Source: CAYORM01 sp964406375 (GTDB lineage Bacteria > Pseudomonadota > Alphaproteobacteria > DSM-16000 > Inquilinaceae). From it: 35,416 nt of DNA. Both the position numbers and the translations under genes were made by a program. Positions 1-8,249 of the stretch are shown in pieces. The stretch is taken from NCBI GenBank assembly GCA_964406375.1, contig CAYORM010000027.1, positions 1 to 35,416 of the forward strand. The letters are read 5' to 3'. Under the pieces are notes generated by a model. It had not been told where the DNA came from. It searched no databases and worked only from the letters and a program-made list of their open reading frames with translations. Every line of letters begins with the position of its first letter. Positions within the stretch are counted from its first letter, which is position 1.

Positions 1-214
1 GTTTGGCTTCAGGCAGGGGCTCTGGTGGGGACGCCTTTCCGACCGCCAGCTTCGCCCAATAGCCGCGCTCGGGGCGGGGAACGTTCAAGATGGTGCAGAC
101 GCGCGCCATGTAGCTGCCAGATACCCCGAATTGCTCCGAAACCTTGGTCATGGGTTTTGACCAAACCAGTCGGTAGAGTTCCTCTCTCGAAATCACGGTC
201 TGCTCTTCCTGCAT
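1..214 (-). CDS. HTH-domain protein, N-terminal part (runs off the window)
   Basis: The reading frame starts at ATG 214 and is open to the left edge, giving about 71 residues. It reads MQEEQTVISREELYRLVWSK and continues through a helix-turn-helix-like stretch (KVSEQFGVSGSYMARVC) to a PRPERGYWAKLAVGK motif. I recognise this as the conserved N-terminus of a family of uncharacterised proteobacterial proteins that often occur on mobile or accessory DNA. The helix pair suggests DNA binding, but no function is established. The gene lies just left of the tRNA-fMet fragment, so it is probably cargo of the integrated element. The C-terminal part is outside the window, so full length and completeness are unknown. 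Confidence 0.6.
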   Translation of the reverse strand, partial: MQEEQTVISREELYRLVWSKPMTKVSEQFGVSGSYMARVCTILNVPRPERGYWAKLAVGKASPPEPLPEAK

Positions 215-548
215 GTTCTGTTGTTTGACGAAAGAAAAAGGAATGCATCCTCGATGCTGCTTCTGCACGCGGCGGTGCGGCGTGCATTGCCATTGCGATC
301 GCGGGGTGCACGCGCAGTTTGAAATCTAAACATTTCGAATTGAAGGCGCGGAATTCGTGATGTTTAACCTGCTTCCACGCCATCAAAGGGCGGAATTCTG
401 GAAGCACTATGGAAGCAAGAGGGCAGGAAAGCGCGCGAAATTAACCGCAGCGATGCGAAAGTGGAACGGCAGGTAGGTAGCTCTAAGGCGCGGATAATGC
501 GGGGTTTATCGAAATATAGAGTAAGTAAAAGTAGATCGTTCCATTTAA
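215..548. other. Intergenic stretch left of the tRNA fragment
   Basis: No gene I can support lies here. Base composition falls towards the tRNA fragment: about 500-548 is markedly AT-richer than the clusters to the right. A 38-residue basic frame (360-476) is open on the plus strand but has no recognisable domain and no good ribosome binding site. The stretch probably belongs to the terminus of an integrated element whose bulk lies to the left. Confidence 0.45.
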
Positions 549-593
549 CTCATAACCTGAAGGTCACAGGTTCAAATCCTGTCCCCGCAACCA
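549..593 (+). other. 3' half of initiator tRNA-fMet (probable attachment-site remnant)
   Basis: The sequence starts at the anticodon loop CTCATAA (549-555, anticodon CAT 551-553). It continues with the 3' anticodon stem CCTGA, variable region, T-arm ACAGG-TTCAAAT-CCTGT (566-582), acceptor strand CCCCGCA (583-589), A73 and CCA (591-593). This matches the 3' part of alphaproteobacterial initiator tRNA, including A72, which makes the characteristic C1:A72 mismatch. The 5' side is missing: TTTAA (544-548) cannot pair with CCTGA. Tyrosine recombinases that use tRNA 3' ends leave such a fragment at the distal end of the insert, so an island probably lies to the left and an intact tRNA-fMet beyond it. 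Confidence 0.75.
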
Positions 594-594
594 T

Positions 595-622
595 AAAGCC
601 CTCGCCCTCCAGCGAGGGCTTT
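595..622 (+). terminator. tRNA terminator, probably bidirectional
   Basis: The perfect 11-bp stem AAAGCCCTCGC (595-605) / GCGAGGGCTTT (612-622) has the 6-nt loop CCTCCA and starts two bases after the tRNA CCA end. It would terminate the tRNA transcript. Because the stem is flanked by A's and T's on both sides, it can also stop transcripts from gntR, which ends at 745 on the minus strand. Confidence 0.75.
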
Positions 623-744
623 AATGATTCCTGGCCCTTTCCGGTCCGACGCCGAGCCGGCTGGTCCGCAGCTTCTGCCGCAACCGCAGCCATGGGTCAG
701 GTGCGCCCCCAGAACACTCCCCAGAGCCCGGTGCCGTCGCGTGT

Positions 745-1527
745 CTACCGGCCGTTCGGCCCTGGTCGTCCGCCGGGCGCGCCGGGGGCTGCTGCGGGCG
801 CGTATTGCAGCTGCATGCCCTGCGTCAGGTTGCGGTCGAGATACTGCATGAACCGACCTTTGAACTGCTCGGCATGCAGATGCGCAATGTACTCCGCCTG
901 CGCCGCATCGCGCGCCGCGATGGCGTCGACCATCAGCGTGTGCTCGCGCGCCATCTTCTCAACGCTGATGTCGGGGTCGAGCGCCTGGTACTCGAAATGG
1001 AAATGCAGCATCCGCCGCCCCTCTTCGAGGAGCTTGCGGTAGAGGTCGGCGAAGTACTTGTTGTGCCCGGCATGGGCGATCGCCATGTGGAAATCGTAAT
1101 TGCTCTCGATCATCGGCAGCGAATCACCGGTCCGGATGCTGTGGCCGACCTTCTCCTCATAGACGGCCTGCATCTCGCGGATCTGCTGGAGATCGGCCTC
1201 CGACCGGCGCAGCGCGGCGAGCCGGGTGACGGCACGCTGCAGAAGATCGAGCGCATCGAGGAATTCCGGGATGCGCTGGATGTCCATCGGGCTGACGATG
1301 GTGCTCCGATTGGGCAGGATGACCACCAGCCCCTCGCTCGACAGCCGCACCAGCGCCTCGCGGATCGGCGAGCGGGACATGTCGAAGCGCTCGCTGAGGC
1401 CCACCTCGTCGAGCGGCGAGCCGGGCGGGAGCTCGACCCGCAGGATCTCCTCCCGAAGCTTCGCATAGACCCGGGAGCTTCCCGTCTCCCGGGTCGATCG
1501 CCCCTCCCGCTCGGACTGTTCCGACAT
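745..1527 (-). CDS. GntR-family transcriptional regulator, FCD subfamily
   Basis: This is a 260-residue regulator. The N-terminal winged helix (about residues 18-85) contains the FadR-type recognition segment MSRSPIREALVRLSSEGLV. The C-terminal all-helical FCD ligand domain (about 95-225) keeps the metal/ligand signature: Asp and His in NYDFHMAIAHAGHNKYF and two later His (REHTLMVDAI, IAHLHAEQ). I chose the start at 1527 because GGGGG lies about 9 nt upstream; the in-frame ATG at 1536 directly abuts it. It lies downstream of the dehydratase gene in the same orientation. FCD proteins usually repress catabolic operons and are released by a pathway acid. I infer that it binds the four TGTCGACA operator pairs in this window. 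Confidence 0.93.
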   Translation of the reverse strand: MSEQSEREGRSTRETGSSRVYAKLREEILRVELPPGSPLDEVGLSERFDMSRSPIREALVRLSSEGLVVILPNRSTIVSPMDIQRIPEFLDALDLLQRAVTRLAALRRSEADLQQIREMQAVYEEKVGHSIRTGDSLPMIESNYDFHMAIAHAGHNKYFADLYRKLLEEGRRMLHFHFEYQALDPDISVEKMAREHTLMVDAIAARDAAQAEYIAHLHAEQFKGRFMQYLDRNLTQGMQLQYAPAAAPGAPGGRPGPNGR

Positions 1528-1744
1528 ACGCACCATCCCCCGATCGCCACGAGTGCCGCCCCTGCTGCGCCTCGGGGGGCCGGCGCTCCATCCGGATGCT
1601 CGTCCGGATCCCCGGGCGCTCAACCTTCCCCGCGCCGACCCGAAGGCGGCGTCCAGCCTGCGCTTTCCGGGCGGACGAGCCGTTTCCCATAGCGGCACGA
1701 CGGCACGGTTTCCAGCCCTAACCGGGGGGTGGCCCGGCCGCGGC
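1528..1744. other. gntR upstream region
   Basis: There are 217 bases between the end of the dehydratase gene and the start of gntR. It holds an inverted repeat ATCCGGA (1590-1596) / TCCGGAT (1603-1609) and G/C-rich runs. No clear -35/-10 pair and no copy of TGTCGACA was found, so gntR may be read through from the dehydratase promoter rather than strongly autoregulated from here. Confidence 0.4.
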
Positions 1745-3469
1745 TCAGAAAGGCCGGCCGGCTGGAACCGCGCTGCCGCTGCCGCCCACCAGAAAATCGA
1801 AATCGAGCCCTTCATCCGCCTGCAGCACGTGCTCGACGAACAGCCGCTCATAGCCGCGTGCCGGCGGCGCCAGCCGCGCTTGCGCGCCGGCCGCGCGGCG
1901 GGCCGCGAGCTCGGCCTCGGAAACGAGAAGTTCGAGCGTGCCGGCCTCGACGTCGAGCGCGATCCGGTCGCCGTCACGCACCAGGGAGAGCGGCCCACCC
2001 AGCGCCGCCTCGGGCGCGACATGAAGGATGACGGTACCATAGGCCGTCCCGCTCATCCGTCCGTCGGACAGCCGCACCATGTCGGTGACCCCGCGCGCCA
2101 GGAGCTTTGACGGGATGCGGATGTTGCCCAGCTCCGGCATGCCCGGATAGCCGCGCGGTCCGATCCCGCGCAGCACGAGAACGCAGCTCTCGTCGACATC
2201 GAGATCCGGCTCGTCGATCCGCGCATCGAGATCGTCGATCCCGTCGAAGACGACGGCGCGGCCCGTATGGCGCAGCAGATGCGGGCTGGCCGCCGAAGGC
2301 TTGATGACCGCACCCGACGGGGCGAGGTTGCCGCGCAGCACGCGCAGCGCGTTCTGCGGCTTCACCGGCGCCGCGAGCGAGGCGATCACATCGGGATCGC
2401 CGCTCGTCGCGCCGGCGATGTTCTCGCCGACCGTAAGGCCGGTGACGGTCAGCGCGCCGAGCTCGAGGCGCGGCGCCAGCTCGGCCATCAGTGCCGGCAG
2501 GCCGCCGGCGTTGAAGAATTCCTCCACGAGGTAGGGCCCGTTCGGGGCGATGTTGGCGAGCAGCGGGATGCCGCGGCAGTTCGCCTCGAAATCGTCCAGC
2601 GTCAGCCGGATGCCGAGGCGGCCGGCGAGCGCGGTGATGTGCAGGATGGCGTTGGTGCTGCCGCCGAGCGCGGCGGTGACGCGGATCGCGTTTTCAAGTG
2701 CCGCACGGTCCACGATCCGCGAGAAGTTCAGCCCCTCATGCACCATCTCGACGATCCGCCGCCCGGCGCGCTGTGCGCTGCCGTAGCGGCGTCCGTCCAC
2801 CGCCGGGATCGCCGCCGAGCCGGGCAGGCTGAGGCCCAGCGCCTCGGCGATGCAGCCCATGGTGGTCGCGGTGCCCATGGTGTTGCAGTGGCCGTTGCTG
2901 CGCGACATGCCGTATTCGGCGTCTAGGAACTGCTCGCGGGTGATCTTCCCCGACCGGTACTCGGCATGCATGCGGAATATGTCGGTGCCGGAGCCGACGC
3001 GCCGCGTGCCGACGGCGCCGCTGATCATGGCGCCGCCATGGACGAGGATCGTCGGCAGATCGACGCTCGCCGCGCCCATCATGTAGGCGGGTGCGGTGTT
3101 GTCGCAGCCGGTGAGCAACACGACACCGTCGATCGGATTGGCGCGGAGCGTCGCCTCGAGCTCCATGCTCATCAGGTTGCGGAACAGCATGCCGCTCGGT
3201 CGCATGATGGAGTCGCCGATCGACATGGTCGGGAAGGTGAGGGGATAGCCGCCGGCCTCCAGCACGCCACGCGCCACCCATTCCGCCAGCTCGGTCAGAT
3301 GGGCGTTGCAGGGCACGAGGTCCGACGCGGAGTTGGCGATCCCGATCACCGGCCGTCCGTCGAACATCTCCGGCAGCGCGCCGCGCGCCTTGAGATGGGT
3401 CCGGTGCTCGAAGCCGGTGTTGTCGATCCGCCGGAACCATGCCTCGCTGCGCAAGCGGCGCTCCGTCAT
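1745..3469 (-). CDS. IlvD/Edd-family dehydratase (sugar-acid dehydratase type)
   Basis: This 574-residue dihydroxyacid dehydratase-family enzyme eliminates water from a 2,3-dihydroxy acid to give a 2-keto-3-deoxy acid in the cytoplasm. Three cysteines (C54 in VPCNAH, C122 in LTGCDNT, C195 in SNGHCNTMGTA) have the spacing of the [2Fe-2S] members acting on pentonates/hexonates. The catalytic serine motif DGRMSGTAYGT is near the C-terminus. The start at ATG 3469 is preceded by GGAGGGG. Its catabolic setting and divergence from an ABC transporter favour a sugar-acid-type substrate over IlvD proper in valine/isoleucine synthesis. It shares its promoter region with the Liv-type operon and precedes gntR. 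The precise substrate is unknown. Confidence 0.9.
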   Translation of the reverse strand: MTERRLRSEAWFRRIDNTGFEHRTHLKARGALPEMFDGRPVIGIANSASDLVPCNAHLTELAEWVARGVLEAGGYPLTFPTMSIGDSIMRPSGMLFRNLMSMELEATLRANPIDGVVLLTGCDNTAPAYMMGAASVDLPTILVHGGAMISGAVGTRRVGSGTDIFRMHAEYRSGKITREQFLDAEYGMSRSNGHCNTMGTATTMGCIAEALGLSLPGSAAIPAVDGRRYGSAQRAGRRIVEMVHEGLNFSRIVDRAALENAIRVTAALGGSTNAILHITALAGRLGIRLTLDDFEANCRGIPLLANIAPNGPYLVEEFFNAGGLPALMAELAPRLELGALTVTGLTVGENIAGATSGDPDVIASLAAPVKPQNALRVLRGNLAPSGAVIKPSAASPHLLRHTGRAVVFDGIDDLDARIDEPDLDVDESCVLVLRGIGPRGYPGMPELGNIRIPSKLLARGVTDMVRLSDGRMSGTAYGTVILHVAPEAALGGPLSLVRDGDRIALDVEAGTLELLVSEAELAARRAAGAQARLAPPARGYERLFVEHVLQADEGLDFDFLVGGSGSAVPAGRPF

Positions 3470-3564
3470 CCCACCCCTCCTCCAGTGCTGCACCGCCGGT
3501 GCGCAAGCCCGTGAACGCCGCATCCAGCCGCTGTGCCCATGGCCGGGAAGCTAGCACTTCCGCA

Positions 3565-3593
3565 TTGACCTGTCGACATACTGACGACATGCT
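3565..3593 (+). promoter_or_regulatory. Promoter with tandem GntR-type operator (site 1)
   Basis: A -35-like TTGACC (3565-3570) and a weak -10-like CATGCT (3588-3593) are 17 nt apart. The spacer holds the palindrome TGTCGACA (3571-3578) and a second box TGACGACA (3582-3589); the six-base cores (3572-3577 and 3583-3588) are exactly 11 bp apart. The position would block RNA polymerase on the Liv-type operon and could also affect the divergent dehydratase gene. The motif fits the GTM-KAC consensus of FCD-type GntR regulators. Occupancy by the local GntR protein is inferred. Confidence 0.6.
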
Positions 3594-3647
3594 GTCTCCA
3601 TTCCGGCCCGTGACAGGGCCGGCTCTCAGGAGGAACGGGGGAGTCCA

Positions 3648-4787
3648 ATGAACGCGAAGCTAGGGATCAGTGTCCTGTCGCTCTCCGTCTGCGCGATGGC
3701 GCTGACGGCCGGCACGGCGGCGGCCGAGCCGGTGCGCATCGGCGTGCAGCTGCCGCTCACCGGGCTCTCGGGCACGCTCGGCCAGCACGCGCTGCGCGGT
3801 ATCGAGTTCGCCCGCGACGAGATCAATGCCGCCGGCGGTGTCCTCGGCGAGCCGCTCGAGCTGATCATTGAGGACACAGAATCGCAGAACCAGGCGGCGA
3901 TGGACGGCATCCACAAGCTGATCGACGTCGATGGCGTGCCGGTCGTCCTGGGCGAGATCTCGAGCGCCCGCACGATCCCGACCGCCACCTACACGACGAG
4001 CCAGGGCGCCATCCATATCGGCCTCGCCTCGACCTCGCCGGACCTGCGGATGATCGGCGACCGCTTCTACAACATGGTGGCGACCGACGACGTGATGGGC
4101 CGTGCCATGGTCGAGGCGGCGATCGCGGACACCGGCGGGACCAAGTTCGGTATCCTCGTCATGAACGACCCCTACGGCGTCGGCCTGGCGAATGAGATGA
4201 CCAAGGTGATCGAGGAGGCCGGCGGCACCGTCGTTTCGGAGGTGCGCTACGAGCTCGGCAAGACCGATTACCGCGCCGAGCTGCAGCGCCTGTTCGGCCC
4301 CGAGCCGGATGTCATCCTGTCCGTCTCCTGGGGCGAGATCGCGCGGCTGATCCAGCGCCAGGCCTGGGACCTCGGCATGGCCCAGGACATGAACGAAGCC
4401 TGGTACTCGGCCTATTTCTTCGACTCCGTCGTCGACTGCGTGCCGGAGACCTGCGAGGGCCGCAAGGGCGTTGACATCGTCCCGGGCGATGCCGAGCGCT
4501 TCGCCGAACTGCAGGCGGCCATCCGCGATCGCGGCGGCGAGGAGGTCACCTGGTATGCCGCGGCCGGCTATGACGGCATCCATGTCATCGCCAACGCGAT
4601 CGAGCTGGCCGGCTCGACCGATGCGGCGGCGATCGACGCGGTGATGGACGAGGCTTTCGCCTCCACCGTCGGCATTTCCAGCCCGGATCTCAGCGTCGAC
4701 GAGGACGGGATCCAGCAGGACCAGACCTTCGGCCTGTTCATCTATCGGGGCGGGGAGATCCTCCCCTACGAGATCGGGTCGGACTGA
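3648..4787 (+). CDS. Branched-chain amino-acid-type ABC transporter, periplasmic binding protein
   Basis: This 379-residue secreted protein has a Sec signal peptide (MNAKLGISVLSLSVCAMALT then AAA before the mature start near residue 26) and a type I periplasmic-binding fold (Peripla_BP_6, about residues 28-350). A strong AGGAGG lies upstream of ATG 3648. It is the first gene of an operon with two permeases and two ATPases (4885-8221), so it should supply the substrate specificity of that HAAT-family importer. LivK-like proteins bind branched-chain amino acids but also many amides, ureas and aromatic acids, so specificity cannot be read from the family. The GntR-type operator pair lies just upstream. 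Confidence 0.93.
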   Translation: MNAKLGISVLSLSVCAMALTAGTAAAEPVRIGVQLPLTGLSGTLGQHALRGIEFARDEINAAGGVLGEPLELIIEDTESQNQAAMDGIHKLIDVDGVPVVLGEISSARTIPTATYTTSQGAIHIGLASTSPDLRMIGDRFYNMVATDDVMGRAMVEAAIADTGGTKFGILVMNDPYGVGLANEMTKVIEEAGGTVVSEVRYELGKTDYRAELQRLFGPEPDVILSVSWGEIARLIQRQAWDLGMAQDMNEAWYSAYFFDSVVDCVPETCEGRKGVDIVPGDAERFAELQAAIRDRGGEEVTWYAAAGYDGIHVIANAIELAGSTDAAAIDAVMDEAFASTVGISSPDLSVDEDGIQQDQTFGLFIYRGGEILPYEIGSD

Positions 4788-4802
4788 CGTCGGGTAGGAG
4801 GG

Positions 4803-4824
4803 ATCCGGGGCCGCGGCCCCGGAT
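4803..4824 (+). other. Perfect 22-bp palindrome between binding protein and permease genes
   Basis: ATCCGGGGCCG followed directly by its reverse complement, with a second small hairpin (GCCGC-AA-GCGGC) shortly after. No T-run follows, so full termination is unlikely. Such intercistronic hairpins after binding-protein genes commonly stabilise the upstream mRNA or attenuate read-through, giving more binding protein than permease. That role is inferred here. Confidence 0.5.
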
Positions 4825-4884
4825 TCCGGCCCGTCGCCGCAAGCGGCGCCCGGTCACACTCGCTCCGACTGCCGGGACGGACCC

Positions 4885-5802
4885 ATGTTCGCTCAAATCA
4901 TCGCCAACACGCTGATCCGCGGCGCCGAGCTCGGCCTGCTCGCCGTCGGCGTGACCATGACCTTTTCGGTCCTGCGCTTCGCCAACTTCGCCCATGGCGA
5001 GCTGGCGCTCCTCGGCGGCTATCTCTCGCTGTTCGCCGTGGTCGCGTTGGGGCTGCCGTTGGTCCCCGCCATCCTGGTCGGGGCGTTGCTCGCCGGCGCC
5101 ATCGCGGTCGGCTGCGACCGGCTGCTGTTCCGGCGGCTGCGGCGGGCACCGGGCCTGACGCTGCTGATCGCCTCGCTGGGGCTCGCCATCTTCCTGCGCT
5201 ACCTCGTGGCGGCGATCTGGGGGGTGGACGCGATCGGCTTCCCCGACAGCTATTCGGACAGCCATCGGATCCTCGGCGCCTATGTGACCACGACGCAGCT
5301 CTGGATCATGGCCACGACGGTTGCGGCGATGATCGGCTTCCATGTGCTGATGAGCTACACGCGGCTCGGCAAGGCGCTGCGCGCGCTCTCCGACAATCGC
5401 GAACTGGCGCAGGCCCGCGGCATCGACATCGAGGCGATGACGACGAAGCTGTGGTTCATCGTCGGGGCCTATGCCGGCCTCGGCGGAGCGCTGATCGGCT
5501 ATGAGACGGTGCTGACGCCCGAGATGGGCTACAACATCATGCTCGCCGTCTTCGCGGCGGCGATCCTCGGCGGGATCGGCAACATCTACGGGGCGCTGGT
5601 CGGGGCGCTCGTCATCGCGCTGGCCGAGAACGCCGTCATCCTGCTCGACTGGTCTCCGCTGTTCCGGACCCTCGGCCTTCTCGACGCCTCCGGCGCGCTC
5701 TACGTGCCGACCGGCTACAAGCTTGCGATCCCGCTGCTGATCCTCTGGCTCGTCCTGATGTTCATGCCGCGCGGGATCTTCCGCGGCGCCACGGGAGACT
5801 GA
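4885..5802 (+). CDS. livH: ABC transporter permease, LivH type
   Basis: This 305-residue integral membrane protein of the branched-chain amino-acid permease family (BPD_transp_2) has about eight hydrophobic segments. It carries the family's early motif LRFANFAHGELALLGGY (about residues 32-48) and a late GGIGNIYGALVGALVIAL segment, and ends with a short cytoplasmic tail. The ATG start has only a weak purine run upstream (GGACGGA). It pairs with the next permease, which begins 3 nt after its stop codon, to form the membrane channel of the importer. Confidence 0.92.
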   Translation: MFAQIIANTLIRGAELGLLAVGVTMTFSVLRFANFAHGELALLGGYLSLFAVVALGLPLVPAILVGALLAGAIAVGCDRLLFRRLRRAPGLTLLIASLGLAIFLRYLVAAIWGVDAIGFPDSYSDSHRILGAYVTTTQLWIMATTVAAMIGFHVLMSYTRLGKALRALSDNRELAQARGIDIEAMTTKLWFIVGAYAGLGGALIGYETVLTPEMGYNIMLAVFAAAILGGIGNIYGALVGALVIALAENAVILLDWSPLFRTLGLLDASGALYVPTGYKLAIPLLILWLVLMFMPRGIFRGATGD

Positions 5803-5805
5803 GGC

Positions 5806-6705
5806 ATGGGTGTCTACAGTGTCGTCATCTATTTCGGCACCATCATCGGCATCTATACGGTCCTGTCGCTGTCGCTGAACTTCCAGTACGGCTTCGCCGG
5901 GCTGATCAATTTCGGCCAAGTCGGATTCTTCGCCGTCGGCGCCTATGCGAGCGCCATCCTGACGACCTCGGCCGGGATGCCGATCGCGGTGGGCTTCCTC
6001 GGCGCGATCGCCGCGGGAGCTTTGGCCGGTTTCCTGGTCGCGCTGCCGACCCAGAAGGTGTCGATCCACTACTGGGCGCTGACGACGATGGCGATCGCCG
6101 AGATCATCCGCCTCGTCGCCCTCAACGAGGAATGGCTCACCCGCGGCTCCTTCGGCATCCTCAACATCCCGCGGCCCTTCGAATCCATGGTGCCGAACGA
6201 GCACTATCCGCTCGTCTTCATGCTGTTCTGCTGGGTAATTGTCGGCGCGGTGGCGCTGCTGATCCACCTGCTGGTGAACTCGCCCTATGGCCGTGTCCTC
6301 AAGGTGCTGCGCGAGGAGGAGGATCTTGCGCTGTCCTTCGGCAAGCCGGTGTTCCGCTACCGCGTCTCCGCCATGGCCCTGGGGGCGGGGATGGCCGGAC
6401 TCGGCGGCGCCCTCTACGCCCACTACATCACCTACATCTCACCGGTCGATTTCATGCCGCTCATCACCTTCGTGGTGTGGGTGATGGTGATCGTCGGCGG
6501 CCGGGCGAACCAGACGGGCGTCATCCTCGGCTCGGTCGTCATCATCGTCTTCTTCAACAGCACGCGCTTCCTGAAGGACCTGGTGCCGCTCGAGGCCCAT
6601 ACCATCGCCAGCCTGCGGATGGTGGTGATCGGCCTGCTGATCATGCTCGCGGTGCTCTACCGCCCGGGCGGCCTGCTGCCGGAGCGCAAGAAGGTGCTGC
6701 CGTGA
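5806..6705 (+). CDS. livM: ABC transporter permease, LivM type
   Basis: This 299-residue second permease subunit of the HAAT importer contains the LivM hallmark LNFQYGFAGLINFGQVGFFA near the N-terminus and the GLGGALYAHYITYISP segment near residue 205. It has about eight to ten transmembrane stretches. At this length it is a single permease domain without the ATPase fusion seen in some relatives. Its stop codon overlaps the GTG start of the following ATPase gene in the sequence GTGA, a sign of translational coupling. Confidence 0.92.
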   Translation: MGVYSVVIYFGTIIGIYTVLSLSLNFQYGFAGLINFGQVGFFAVGAYASAILTTSAGMPIAVGFLGAIAAGALAGFLVALPTQKVSIHYWALTTMAIAEIIRLVALNEEWLTRGSFGILNIPRPFESMVPNEHYPLVFMLFCWVIVGAVALLIHLLVNSPYGRVLKVLREEEDLALSFGKPVFRYRVSAMALGAGMAGLGGALYAHYITYISPVDFMPLITFVVWVMVIVGGRANQTGVILGSVVIIVFFNSTRFLKDLVPLEAHTIASLRMVVIGLLIMLAVLYRPGGLLPERKKVLP

Positions 6706-7487
6706 CCGCCACTGCCGCCCAGCCCCTGCTCTCCGTCCGCAACGTCAGCAAATCGTTCATGGCGCTGAAGGCGCTCGACGACGTCTCCTTCGAGGTGCCG
6801 AGGGGCGCGATCATCGGACTGATCGGACCGAATGGATCGGGCAAGTCGACGCTGTTCAACTGCGTCTCCGGCTTCATGCCCTTCGATACCGGGACGATCA
6901 TGCTGAACGGCCGCGACATCAGCGGCCTGCCCTCGCATGCCATCGCGCGGATGGGGCTGACCCGCACCTTCCAGACGACGCGCCTGCCCGGCCGCATGAC
7001 CGCGCTCGAAACGCTGCTGGCCGCGGCGCCGACGGAGGAATGGCAGGGATCGTGGTCGGCGCTGACGCGGCGCCGGGCGATCCGCGAGCGTGAGGCGCGT
7101 TTTCTCGTCCGGGCGCATGAATTGCTGTCGCTGGTCGGCATCCCGCACGTCGCGAACGACTATGCCGCCCAGCTCTCCGGCGGGCAGCAGCGGCTGCTGT
7201 CGATCGCCTGCGTCCTGTTCCGTGACCCCGACATCATCCTGCTCGACGAGCCGGCGGCCGGCGTCAACCCGACCCTGGTGCGCCAGCTGATGGGGCTCAT
7301 CCGGTCGCTGCGCGACACGCAGGGCAAGACGGTGCTGATCGTCGAGCACGACATGAACTTCATCAGCAAGATCTGCGATCGCGTCGTCGTGCTCGATGCC
7401 GGCCGGAAGATCGCCGAAGGCCCGCCCGAACTCATCCGCGAGGATCCGCAGGTGCTGGAGGTGTATCTCGGAGGCCGACGCTCATGA
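6702..7487 (+). CDS. livG: ABC transporter ATP-binding protein, LivG type
   Basis: This 261-residue ATPase has Walker A GPNGSGKST, the LivG-type insertion between Walker A and signature (MGLTRTFQTTRLPGRMTALE), signature LSGGQQRL, Walker B IILLDEPAAGVNP and switch His in IVEHDMNF. GTG 6702 overlaps the livM stop by 4 nt and fits the expected N-terminus. It hydrolyses ATP at the cytoplasmic face together with the next gene product. The 3' end overlaps the next start (ATGA). Confidence 0.93.
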   Translation: MTATAAQPLLSVRNVSKSFMALKALDDVSFEVPRGAIIGLIGPNGSGKSTLFNCVSGFMPFDTGTIMLNGRDISGLPSHAIARMGLTRTFQTTRLPGRMTALETLLAAAPTEEWQGSWSALTRRRAIREREARFLVRAHELLSLVGIPHVANDYAAQLSGGQQRLLSIACVLFRDPDIILLDEPAAGVNPTLVRQLMGLIRSLRDTQGKTVLIVEHDMNFISKICDRVVVLDAGRKIAEGPPELIREDPQVLEVYLGGRRS

Positions 7488-8221
7488 CCCTCCTGAAGGT
7501 CCGCAACATCGAGGCCGGCTACGGCAAGGCCCAGATCCTCAACGGGATCGACCTCGACGTCGAGGCACGGGAGATCGTCACGATCATCGGCCCCAACGGT
7601 TGCGGGAAATCGACCCTGCTGAAATCGATCATGGGGTTCGTGCCGTGGCGGCGCGGACTGATCGAGTTCGACGGGGCCGACATCACCAATGAGCGGACGG
7701 ATGCCGTGATCCGCCGCGGGATCGGCTATGTGCCGCAGCTCTCCAACGTCTTCCCCAGCCTATCGCTGAGCGAGAATCTGGACGTCGGCGGCGACACGCT
7801 GCCGCGGGCGCTGCGCAAGGAACGCCGCGAGCGCGTGCTATCGCTGTTCCCCTTCCTGGCTTCACGGCTGTCGCAGAAGGCGGGAACGTTGAGCGGCGGC
7901 GAGCGGCAGCTGCTGGCGCTCGCCTCGGCGCTGATGCCGGAACCCCGCTTCCTTCTGCTGGACGAGCCTTCGGCCGGCCTGTCGCCCAAGGCGACGGTCA
8001 CGATGTTCGACAAGGTCCGGGAGCTGCGCGAGACGCTGGGGCTGACGATCCTGCTGGTCGAGCAGAACGTCTATCAGGCGTTCGAGATCTCCGACCGTGC
8101 CTATGTGCTCGCACTCGGCCGCAACGAGGTCCAGGGGCGGCCGGCCGAGCTGATCCAGGACGAGCGCGTGCGCGTCGCCTATCTCGGCGGCGAGCCGGCG
8201 GCCGATCCGTCCGCACCCTGA
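7484..8221 (+). CDS. livF: ABC transporter ATP-binding protein, LivF type
   Basis: This 245-residue ATPase has Walker A GPNGCGKST, the LivF feature IGYVPQLSNVFPSLS, signature LSGGERQL, Walker B FLLLDEPSAGLSP and the switch region LLVEQNVYQA. It forms the heterodimeric motor with LivG. Its ATG lies inside the livG stop (ATGA overlap). The next gene, a proline-racemase-family enzyme, starts 28 nt later on the same strand, so importer and enzyme are probably one transcript. Confidence 0.93.
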   Translation: MTLLKVRNIEAGYGKAQILNGIDLDVEAREIVTIIGPNGCGKSTLLKSIMGFVPWRRGLIEFDGADITNERTDAVIRRGIGYVPQLSNVFPSLSLSENLDVGGDTLPRALRKERRERVLSLFPFLASRLSQKAGTLSGGERQLLALASALMPEPRFLLLDEPSAGLSPKATVTMFDKVRELRETLGLTILLVEQNVYQAFEISDRAYVLALGRNEVQGRPAELIQDERVRVAYLGGEPAADPSAP

Positions 8222-8249
8222 CCACGCCCTCCGAGAAAGGCGGAGCCCC

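Noticed and set aside
360..476. 38-residue basic reading frame left of the tRNA fragment
   Set aside because: No recognisable motif and no convincing ribosome binding site; it could be a remnant of a longer gene but cannot be supported.
498..593. Intron-containing or complete tRNA-fMet
   Set aside because: Group I introns in tRNA anticodon loops are about 200 bases or more and end in G. Here only about 45 bases separate the possible acceptor strand from the anticodon loop, and no 5' anticodon stem exists.
461..1042. 193-codon plus-strand frame across the tRNA fragment
   Set aside because: It reads through the tRNA remnant and terminator and is antisense to gntR; no domain is visible.
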